Positions 56,317 through 64,000 of a DNA stretch of 64,000 nucleotides are shown here, one piece after another. The first letter of the stretch is position 1; each line of letters opens with the position of its first letter. A program made the position numbers and the translations under genes. Source of the stretch: Effrenium voratum (taxonomy: Eukaryota; Sar; Dinophyceae; Suessiales; Symbiodiniaceae); assembly GCA_963377175.1 (NCBI GenBank), contig CAUJNA010003805.1, positions 274,501-338,500 of the forward strand, written 5' to 3'. The notes beneath the pieces are model-generated. The model ran no database searches and had not been told where the DNA came from. It was given only the letters and a program-made list of their open reading frames with translations.

Positions 56317-56925
56317 GGGCGCTTGCCTGCCCTCACCCCCTGTGGCCTTCTTGGGGGACCCCCCTCTTTTCGGGTGTGAACCCTTTTCTCCTTTTAGGGG
56401 GTCCCCCCTTTCTGAGAAGGACCTTTCCTTACCTTTGATGCTCTACCCGAAAAGGAGTGCTTGCGCTCAAGGTTCCTTTGTCAAGTATTTTTGAGAGACT
56501 CAAGCTGCTTGAGGGCACCAGGTATAAGGATTGCTAGTGCTTGCACTCGCGGCGTTATACTGGTGCCCTTAACTGTTGAGTTGCAGCTTGAGGCTCAAAC
56601 CTTTCCTTTCCTTCCAATTTCAGGGCCTTAGATTTTCTCCCACCCGTTTACCCAGGTTGGATGAGTGGCTACGCCTGCCACGCCCAGTGGCTTACCTTTC
56701 AGTCTAGGTTCGGGCTGGGCGCTTGCCTGCCCTCACCCCCTGTGGCCTTTTTGGGGACCCCCCTCTTTTCGGGTGTGAACCCTTTTCTCCTCCCCCTTTC
56801 TGAGAAGGACCTTTCCTTGCCTTTGATGCTCTACCCCGTGTGCTGAAAAGGAGTGCTTGCGCTCAAGGTTCCTTTGTCAAGTATTTTTGAGAGACTCAAG
56901 CTGCTTAAGGGCACCAGGTATAACG
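56317..56925. repeat. Terminal-type repeats after the second retroelement, with hairpin
   Basis: GGGCGCTTGCCTGCCCTCACC and about 210 following bases (56317-56528) recur at 56717-56925, offset 400, with small deletions. Between them, AAGCTGCTTGAGGGCACCAG (56498) and CTGGTGCCC...GCAGCTT (56561-56588) form an imperfect hairpin. The 112-bp segment 56528-56639 has an inverse copy at 18762-18873. These are probably the terminal repeats of the element. Confidence 0.75.
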
Positions 56926-57022
56926 ACTTTTTGTGTTTCGTTCTGTTTGGGTTCCGGGTGACTCGTTGTCACCGTGACTTTTCGGCCAAAGGCCTTCGTC
57001 TCTGTCATATAGGCGACATGGA

Positions 57023-57420
57023 TTGGGCATGCGTCACAAGAGGGTGCAGGTCTGCAATGGAGAAAAAAATGAGTGGGCGGACGATTTGAGCAGAAATCGC
57101 CTTGAGCGCTTCGCCCACCGCCCTGCCAATCGCGCGCGCATCAGCCCTGCCGGCCTTGCACAAGCTGGAAGGGGCATCACACTCTGCCCCGCAGAGGCGC
57201 CATAGCGCCCAGAACATCTGGCTGCAGCTGCTAGCCGTCCGGCTTCAGAAAGCCAGTGTGGCCTTTGACCACCGCGCGCGCTCGCCTTTTGCATTTCGCA
57301 CTGAGGCGCTTTTCCGCAACCAGAAGACCTGGCTGCGATGGCCGAGTTTGCGCCCAAACTCCAAGCATCAGGAAAATGCACTGATGAAAGTCGCTGCATT
57401 AAGGGGTCAGCAATGCCCTC
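57023..57420 (+). pseudogene. Short retroelement RNase H tail fragment
   Basis: GEKNEWADDLSRNRLERFAH near 57055-57115 is the N.WADxLSR signature that ends RNase H domains of the class seen at 20940-21450 and 61691-62120. The rest, to 57420, is uninterpreted. Preceding bases show no RT blocks. Confidence 0.4.
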
Positions 57421-57539
57421 GCATTGCCTGTCCCTGTGCTTCGTTCCCGCAGGCGCAACCCTGCACTGAAGAGGGGGACTTTGCGCCTGGGCCTCAATCG
57501 CCTGTTACCGGGGTTGCCTTGGGAAGCACTGAAGGAGGG

Positions 57540-58672
57540 GAACATCTCGCCCCTTGTCCCAGGTGAACCGCAGTGCCCTAGGAGTTAAAAAGCTGTGCGC
57601 CTTGCTGTCGGCTTTTGGGTTCTGGGTTCTTTGTGGTTTGAGGCTAGGAGCAGTGCGCGGGACCTTTAACGCTAAGGGTTTTCTTTTCCTTTGTGTTTTA
57701 TAGGTCTGGGGTGAATCTCCTACGCCGCCGCCATTTGGTGCTCCTAGCCCTCGAACTCACGTTTAGGACTCGCAGTCCTGGTTTCGTTTGAAACCCACCC
57801 ACCCGACCCTTCTAAGCCCTAAGCTTGCTTAAGCCTACCGGACAGCCCTCCCAGCTGGGAGTCCTCCGGGCATGAACTGGGAGCGCGCTCTCAGCTTCAT
57901 GTCAGGGTCCAGACCCGCGGTCTGGCCCTACTGGCGTCTCTGGACCCGCAGGTCCTTTGATGCGGGCGTGGGCACGCGCAAGGACACGCTTGTCTTTTTT
58001 CCCACAAGGGGGGGGAACATCTCGCCCCTTGTCCTAGGTGCACCGCAGTGCCCTAGGAAAGTGCCACCTTCCCAAGCAACCCGGTAAAAAGGTGTGCGCC
58101 TTGCTGTCGGCTTTTGGGTTCTGGGTTCTTTGTGGTTTGAGGCTAGGAGCAGTGCGCGGGACCTTTAACGCTAAGGGTTTTCTTTTCCCTTGTGTTTTAT
58201 AGGTCTGGGGTGAATCTCCTACGCCGCCGCCATTTGGTGCTCCTAGCCCTCGAACTCACGTTTAGGACTCGCAGTCCTGGTTTCGTTTGAAACCCACCCA
58301 CCCGACCCTTCTAAGCCCTAAGCTTGCTTAAGCCTACCGGACAGCCCTCCCAGCTGGGAGTCCTCCGGGCATGAACTGGGAGCGCGCTCTCAGCTTCATG
58401 TCAGGGTCCAGACCCGCGGTCTGGCCCTACTGGCGTCTCTGGACCCGCAGGTCCTTTGATGCGGGCGTGGGCACGCGCAAGGACACGCTTGTCTTTTTTC
58501 CCACAAGGGGGGGGAACATCTCGCCCCTTGTCCTAGGTGCACCGCAGTGCCCTAGGAAAGTGCCACCTTCCCAAGCAACCCGGTAAAAAGGTGTGCGCCT
58601 TGCTGTCGGCTTTTGGGTTCTGGGTTCTTTGTGGTTTGAGGCCAGGAACAGTGCGCGGGACCTTTAACTTGT
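57540..58672. repeat. Tandem repeat, 499-bp period, about 2.2 copies
   Basis: GTGCGCCTTGCTGTCGGC occurs at 57595, 58094 and 58593. The first two units are nearly identical throughout, and the third stops after about 80 bp. Part of a unit also precedes the array (57538-57590). Each unit holds a 71-codon ORF (MNWERALSFMSG) duplicated exactly; lack of family resemblance argues against a gene. Confidence 0.92.
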
Positions 58673-58699
58673 TTGCCCTCTTCAGAGCATCAACTTCCA

Positions 58700-59690
58700 T
58701 CGCAACTAAATCATGTTTGCACGGCCCACCATCCTTTCAGAGATCCCTGTCTAATCACACTCTGCTTGGGCTTTCCGAGAATGGTTTGCCATTCTGTCTT
58801 CGTCAACGCACATGGACTCAACACATTGAATGTCAAATCTGCCACTACGACCCGGGACATTGTGCGCCATCTGCCGTTAAACTGCACTTTCAGGTTAACT
58901 ACTGCACCGGTCTTGATCTGGTGTTCTGACGCAGATGTAAAGGTGGGCTCTCCCTCATGGGGCCGAACACAGTAAACAAACGAAGGAACTTGGTGGCCGC
59001 AACATGGCACCCGAATCTACAATTTTGCGGCGGCTGCAGATGATTCCATGGAAAAATCCGACCATCATGTTTTCAGGAAACTCATGCGCAGAAATGGCCA
59101 TCACCAGTTCAGGACCTGGTTGATCACGATTTTGACTCCAGAATCATGAACATTTGGGTCACCATCTTCCAATGCGCTGCTTCCCACCTTTGCCTTTGGC
59201 CCCGGAGAGGGTTTCTTGCTCCAGCAATCTTTGGAAAATGTTCCCTCTTTTACAATTGCATTTGATCCTTCTTCGGCGTTTGGCTTCTCACGCTGCTTGC
59301 CTTTTCCTTTGTATTCCCTTTGGGTTGTCCGCGCCGTTGTCCAGAGCCTTGCTGCTGTGTCCCTCGTGTCTTGGTCTCATAAACCTGGCCGCTTCCTTCA
59401 AAACCTGAAAAGACTCCATTTGCCGTATGTAACTCACATAGGCACGAACTTCTTCAGGAAAGTTTTCTTTGCTACAACAGCTGCAAATCTGGTTCTTTCA
59501 ATTCCAGGTCGGTTACATTGGCCACCGTTCTCATGCCAGAATGGTGGTCCTCCACTTCCGGTCTCCGTTGTCCGCAGCTTTGCAGGCGACAACCTGCTGT
59601 CGATAATGCAAAGCTGAAAGCCCTGGATTGCAAGGAAAACTCGTCTGTCCTTAGTTCGACGAAGTTACCACATGTCAAATCTCATCTGCA
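58700..59690 (-). pseudogene. Possible Copia-like gag/protease remnant
   Basis: Minus-strand text EEVRAYVSYIRQMESFQVLK (59450-59390) resembles a gag helix region. A 99-residue ORF (59010-58711) contains KVQFNGRWRTMSRVVVADL then TFNVLSPCALTK, recalling the stretch after the protease in Copia-type polyproteins (LLSVSxL). No D(S/T)G protease triad or RT was found. The assignment is weak. Confidence 0.3.
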
Positions 59691-59949
59691 CACTTCTCAT
59701 GCAACAAAGACACCCACGAAGCGAACGCTTTCGCCAGCACCTCCTGGGTCTTCCGGCCGATCTTCCTACTCCTGACATGGTCCGTAGGCGTCCACTAAGA
59801 TATGGGAGTCCAGTCCGCTCGGCCCAAGAATGTCCTCCGCTCCTTTTTTATTGGGCGTTGCTCAGAAGTCAGGCTCGGGGATGCAGGAGGGATGACAAAG
59901 TCCCTTCACCTGCGGAGCCTGCACAAATCCCCCCGCCCAGGTCAGGGTG

Positions 59950-60120
59950 TGTGGTATTGAAAAGCGTCTCGAGACACCAAAGTTTGATCAAGGTGCAATG
60001 CGTGCGTTCTGACAGCCTGGTTGCAGAGTTCTGAAACATTTGATCAAGACGCAATGCATGCGTCCTGGTGTGTCTTGAGACATCAGATCTGGTCAAGACG
60101 CAATCTGTGCGTACTGCGTG
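59950..60120. repeat. Imperfect 55-70-bp tandem repeats
   Basis: TTTGATCAAGGTGCAATGCG, TTTGATCAAGACGCAATGCA and CTGGTCAAGACGCAATCTG occur at 59980, 60039 and 60090, with GAGACACCA / GAGACATCA words between. No gene is supported in 59690-60900; a 160-codon basic minus-strand ORF (60750-60268) has no recognisable family. Confidence 0.7.
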
Positions 60121-60941
60121 TGGTGCAAAGGAGAACGTCCTGCACACAGAATCCATGATTGGGGCCAGATTCAATCCAGCGGGTCTGCTGGTGCATCATG
60201 CAAGTTGTCGATGAAGGTAGTCAGAGTCGGAGCGGACACCTGCTTCGTGGGGCTCGAATTGGCTCAATCATGCATGCATGGTGACAGCTGTATTCATCGA
60301 TAAGGTTGCTACAGTCCAGGATGTGCGCTGTGTTTGCAACGGCTTTGGCAGGTACATGTCTATGTCTGCAACTTTTTTGCTCAGGTTCTTTACGTTTGAT
60401 TGGACTTGTGGCAACCTTAATGGATGGAGCAGCTGGATGGGTGTGAATCTTTGATGCAGGACGTGCTGACGGACTTGTTCTGCTTGTCTTGTTTCTTGGC
60501 ACAACTTGCTTTTGTGTGAATGCCTGTTAGAATCTTTTTGACTGCTTGGAAATTGGCTTGTCAAGAGAAGCCTGGTTTGCTGGCCCTTGTTGGGGGGCGC
60601 CACCTTGCCTTGGATGGCCATTTCCATACTGGGAGCTGGCCGCGGCTTTTGTACAGTTTTGTGTTTTGCCATTACATGGATGGCATGGTTTGGGCTTGCA
60701 GAAAATGATACAGCTGGACTGTTGATTCTGTGTATATGTGTGTGCCACAAAAGTCTGTATTAGCGAACTTTCACCCTCTACGTCGTTTTCTTTGTGAGTG
60801 TAATTCCCACACATGCATCAGACAAATATAAGGGTTCATAACAAGGCCCGTGTAAAATTCTGTAGATCCCCGCCAAACAAGAAGTTCACCACCCGCAACT
60901 TCCCCAAAGTTGGCTTAAGATACAAACATAAGGAGCTTCGC

Positions 60942-61110
60942 GAGTCTCTGTGTCTGTGTCTCTGTGTCTTTGTGTCTCTGTGTCTCTGTGTCTCTGTGTC
61001 TCTGTGTCTCTGTGTCTCTGTGTCTCTGTCTCTGTGTCTCTGTGTCTCTGAATCTCTGTGTCTCTGTGTCTCTGTGTCTCTGTGTCTCTGTGTCTCTGTG
61101 TCTCTGTGTT
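60942..61110. repeat. Microsatellite (TGTGTCTC)n
   Basis: About 20 units of TGTGTCTC with a few interruptions (CTGAATCTC near 61050). The open frames on both strands across it are trivial. Confidence 0.97.
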
Positions 61111-61249
61111 CTTCCCAGCTCCAACCAAAATCATGATGTGTGTGCAGGCACCATGGCAGAAGACTGTCGAGCTGATCACCAAGATCGGAGCTGAAGCCTG
61201 AACATCCCTTCGGCTGAAAGGTTATGCTTTCAATCAATCCTGGAACTGA

Positions 61250-61465
61250 GGGCCCGGTTTCCCGTGCTGTTTGCACTCGGAGGCGGACGGCGAGGTGGGG
61301 TAGTCCGCCGTGTCGGAGAATTGCTGCTGCAGCTCCAGGTTGTTCAGAATCAGCCGGTTGCCGTCGTAGGCGACGCTCAGGCTGTTCGTGGTCTTGCTGT
61401 AGGTGGCGGTGGCAAAGTTGGAGCTGATTTGGGAAAGCGCGACCTTAAGTCGTGACCTGTACCTG
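61250..61465 (-). pseudogene. GC-rich ORF fragment, possibly from a viral fibre
   Basis: A minus-strand open stretch reads ALSQISSNFATATYSKTTNS, then LSVAYDGNRLILNNLELQ, and stops near 61229. The alternating polar/hydrophobic pattern and strong third-position G/C resemble the GC-rich viral debris at 24-25 kb. No ATG and no family can be claimed. Recorded as a coding-like island in otherwise repeat-rich sequence. Confidence 0.3.
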
Positions 61466-61690
61466 GCCTACGTCTGCTGTTCGGGTCTTCCGGATGGCCT
61501 TAACTCAGGAATTCGTTTGCTGCCCGCGGCTTCCTCGAAGCATTTTGGCTACTTTTGGCTTCCCTTGTTGTCGACCGGTGATTATGCTGCAGGCGACGCG
61601 GGGAAACAAACTCTAGGGCAAGGCAATCCATTGCTCATCAGACCTGCTTTCAGTAGCGGTAGCCGCAACCGTGGCACACCCCTCCGCGAG

Positions 61691-62120
61691 CATACGTGCT
61701 CATGTGCAGAGCAGTTACAGACCCTTGTGCTGAGGGCAGCAAGGTTGGCGTCGGGGGATGGTTCATTTCCAAGAAGCTTGCAGAGATTTGGGGCTTCTCC
61801 ACAGTCCACGCGCAGTGGCCGTTTCCCACCAAGGAGGTTGAAAGGAAGACAGCGTACCTAGCGCAATTCGCGCTCATGCGCGTCGCTTGGATGGCTGCAT
61901 TCCCACAGGCGCCGCCAACGCAGCGTCCGAAGCAGGTGTCCATAAACTTTTCACAACTTCGTGGCCTTTGCAGGTTTTCCTGCAGCTTATGGCATCGCAC
62001 GTACCAAGCGAGTTTAACATCTGGGCAGACCAACTCAGCAAAGGGAACCTTAACATCGCAGAGCATCGCAGCCGCACTGAAGAGGGGGTCCTGGTTCCTT
62101 TTACCGGTTGCTCAGAGCTC
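61691..62120 (+). pseudogene. Retroelement RNase H-like fragment
   Basis: KVGVGGWFISKKLAEIWGFS in one frame (61740), then after a shift TGAANAASEAGVHKLF, FTTSWPLQVFLQL and NIWADQLSKGN in another (61890-62050). This is the same family as the fragment at 20940-21450. Broken by one frameshift near 61880, with no RT. Confidence 0.55.
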
Positions 62121-62130
62121 TAATGCGGGG

Positions 62131-62600
62131 GTGGATCCTGCTGCGCGTGGGATTCAGTATGCATAAATCGAACACGCGTGTTGATTTATCTGCATCCCAA
62201 AGCCTGCGCCGCTGAGCAACACCAGAGAAAGGAAACTGAGCGTTCCTTTGCGTTGGCTCTTTTTTATTATTAGTAAGACAAATGCACCCATGTCTTAGGC
62301 TTGAGCCTAAACACCATGCTGTAGGTGGGACCCGGCTGGTCCAAGCTCATTTTTTGATGCACATTTGCACACTTGCTTTGACTCGTTTCACGCCCCGTGT
62401 GAGTATCAATCTCACGCCGGCTGAACACGCACGTTGGTCGAGGGTAGATCCTCAGGCTCCGCATGGGGTTCATTCTGCGTAAGTCGAACACGCATGTTGG
62501 CTCATCTGCACCCCAGAGCCTGCGCCGCTGAACAACAACAAGAAAAAGAAACTGAGTTGTCCTTTGCATCGGTTTCCTTTTTTTAATTGCACGCATGTCT
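62131..62600. repeat. Duplicated terminal-type sequence, about 310-bp offset
   Basis: The words GTGGATCCTG, TCGAACACGCGTGTTG, CAAAGCCTGCGCCGCTGA and GAAACTGAGCGTTCCTTTGC (62131-62250) recur in order at 62445-62570 with substitutions. They follow the RNase H fragment, so they may be its 3' terminal repeats. 62600-63299 shows no supported gene. Confidence 0.65.
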
Positions 62601-63299
62601 TTTGCTTGAAGCAGTGAACATCTTTTTGTCCTCTGTCTCGGGCAACTTTGCAGATTCCCGGGTTTCTTCGACTTGGCTTGTTTGCGCGCCTTGCGGATTG
62701 AGGAATGCAGGGAGCCTGTGCAAGCGGGGACAGCCAGGCTGCTCTTGGGCAATGTGGTAGGGATAAACCATGTGCAGGGCATCAAGCAAGGCGGTTTGGG
62801 TAGCGATCGTTGAGAGGCAATGAGTGGTATTTCAAAGTTGCAAAATGAACCCAGTTCTGTACAACTGTTGAGCACGCAACGCTCCACCAAAAGGTTGGGG
62901 AAACCTTGCAGTTGAGATGTCAAGTGTGATTCAGTGTGTGTGGCAATGGCAATGCCGGCATTTGGAATTGATCATGCTGACTTTTTCCAGTTGGTATCCA
63001 TGTGGGAACATCCCAGAGTGCACGAACTTGAGCCCTAGCATCGAAACTGGAGGCAATTTGGAAAATGCAGGGCGTATGCCTTCTGCCAGTACGTTGTTTG
63101 GGCAACACATTGCTGCCTTCTTTCACCATTGGCCACGCTGATGCATCATCAGCAGCTCGAGCGTCACATCACATCAACACAACATGAGGGCATGAATTAT
63201 ATTGTGTTGTCGATCGTGGTTTTCCCGCCAAACCACACTCCAGCAGGAAGGGGCAGCACCTGATACAGCGTTTGCCAGGTTCAACCCGCGGATTGCGCC

Positions 63300-64000
63300 A
63301 TGCTATTGCCAAATGGACCTGGTGTGCGACACGCCAACGCTCAGCTTGTAGCACACCCTCCGTCTGCAAGAAGCGAGAAGCGGCCGGGCGGAGCGGGCGG
63401 AGCGGGCGGAGCGGGCGCAACGGGGTGTAGGGTGGCGTGTGCAGCGGGCCTGTGGATGGCATCGAGGCGCACTTCGCAAAGGGCAACAGCCGTGGATCCA
63501 CCAGTGGATCGGGTTGAGGTTGAGGAGGTGACACCCAAAGAGGCCGAAGAGAAGCAGAACTACAGCTGGGATCAGCAGTGGTACCCAGTTCTGCCACTTT
63601 CCATGTTGGAGGGCTCTGGGCCCGAGCCCATCAAGCTCCTGAACCGGGACCTGGTTTTGTGGAAGGATGACTCTGGGGAGTGGGTGTGCACTGGGGGCAT
63701 TTGCCCCCACCGCCTGGCGCCGCTGGCGCGGGGCCGGGTGCAGAACGGGCAGCTGATGTGCCGCTTCCACGGGTGGTGCTTCAAGGGCGATGGCCTCTGT
63801 GCCAAGGTGCCCATGGCGGAGGGTGACGACAAGGCGGAAAAACGCCTCATTGGCACTGCTTGCAGCAAGCTGGACTCGTATCCCACCAAGGCGGAGGGAT
63901 ACCAACTGGTCTTTTCTTGTTGCCGGTTTAGCCCTGTGTCACCCCGACACTTGTCTTCAAGACTGGAAACAAATGAGAGGACCGCCACGGGCCCAAAGCG
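63300..64000 (+). CDS. Rieske-type oxygenase of the pheophorbide a oxygenase / Tic55 class, 5' exon(s), partial
   Basis: The frame is open from ATG 63300 (MLLPNGPGVRHANAQLVA) to the window end. A GGAGCGGGC triplication gives a Gly/Ala tract (residues 30-40). YSWDQQWYPVLPLSMLEG near 87 is followed by LLNRDLVLWKDDSGEWVCTG and the Rieske site CPHRLAPLARG...MCRFHGWCFKG. That site holds the Cys-His and Cys-x2-His iron-sulphur ligands, about 130-155. ACSKLDSYPTKAEGYQL follows. This is the N-terminal part of chloroplast non-haem iron oxygenases that act on chlorophyll breakdown products or at the import machinery. The catalytic iron site would lie downstream. After about 63915 the sequence no longer resembles the family and may be an intron. 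A second start at 63456 (MASRRTSQRA) is possible. Confidence 0.8.
   Translation, partial: MLLPNGPGVRHANAQLVAHPPSARSEKRPGGAGGAGGAGATGCRVACAAGLWMASRRTSQRATAVDPPVDRVEVEEVTPKEAEEKQNYSWDQQWYPVLPLSMLEGSGPEPIKLLNRDLVLWKDDSGEWVCTGGICPHRLAPLARGRVQNGQLMCRFHGWCFKGDGLCAKVPMAEGDDKAEKRLIGTACSKLDSYPTKAEGYQLVFSCCRFSPVSPRHLSSRLETNERTATGPK

Noticed and set aside
57872..58586. Two identical 71-residue ORFs
   Set aside because: They are the same part of a 499-bp tandem repeat, with no family resemblance; treated as repeat sequence.
60268..60750. 160-residue basic minus-strand ORF
   Set aside because: No recognisable family, repeats nearby and no supporting context; left as unproven.
60964..61194. Leu/Cys/Ser/Val and Arg/His/Thr/Glu ORFs around 61 kb
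   Set aside because: They are translations of the (TGTGTCTC)n microsatellite on the two strands.
62270..62923. 217-residue minus-strand ORF
   Set aside because: It overlaps the duplicated terminal-type sequence and shows no domain; codon usage does not stand out.

Overview
The window reads as nuclear DNA of a dinoflagellate, most likely a member of the Suessiales/Symbiodiniaceae. The grounds are GC-rich, gene-poor sequence crowded with decayed retroelements of types common in those genomes (LINEs with RNase H, tyrosine-recombinase retroelements carrying methyltransferase domains), many simple repeats, and at the right edge one ordinary-looking nuclear gene for a plastid-type Rieske oxygenase. 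No RNA gene or CRISPR array was seen.

The main discovery is a complete integrated DNA virus at 25813-47418 (21.6 kb, very AT-rich). It has terminal inverted repeats of about 430-450 bp and a 5-bp target duplication GCTGC. It carries the hallmark set of a polinton-like virus (PLV): a packaging ATPase, a large double-jelly-roll-type capsid protein, a minor capsid/penton-like protein and a DDE (retroviral-type) integrase. It also carries a PolB - SF1 helicase - HNH replication protein, a lipase-like protein, a fibre with an S74 autoprocessing domain, and a family of small Cys-rich proteins. Virion genes fill the left two thirds. Integration and replication genes plus the Cys-rich family fill the right third. 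Four of the right-third genes, and the small gene at 38802, share a conserved upstream motif that the virion genes lack, which looks like a temporal promoter class. A GC-rich 23-bp minisatellite lies near the border of the two modules. The replication gene is split by three frame changes and appears to lack helicase motif III, so the copy is probably not fully competent as assembled.

The PLV sits inside an older, GC-rich and heavily frameshifted viral fossil. To its left are a fibre-like ORF, a truncated C5 methyltransferase and an ssDNA-binding-like ORF; to its right is a decayed SF1 helicase. Further GC-rich viral-type debris (an integrase-like remnant, an HNH-tailed remnant) is scattered at 15-23 kb among GC-rich repeats, hairpins and a large inverted repeat. 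An orphan piece of PLV-type terminal repeat lies at 23718.

Layout. 1-8160: retroelement with a minus-strand tyrosine recombinase (cut by the window edge), a minus-strand C5 methyltransferase, a gag-like zinc-knuckle ORF and a methyltransferase-RT-RNase H ORF in the same frame, with inverted and direct repeats. 8161-14700: a LINE with ORF1 and a frameshifted endonuclease-RT-zinc finger-RNase H ORF2. 14700-23700: repeats, viral fossils and truncated LINE/retroelement fragments. 23700-25812: GC-rich viral fossil. 25813-47418: PLV. 47419-48475: rest of the fossil. 48480-56640: second tyrosine-recombinase retroelement. 56640-63299: tandem repeats and retroelement scraps. 63300-64000: start of the Rieske oxygenase gene.
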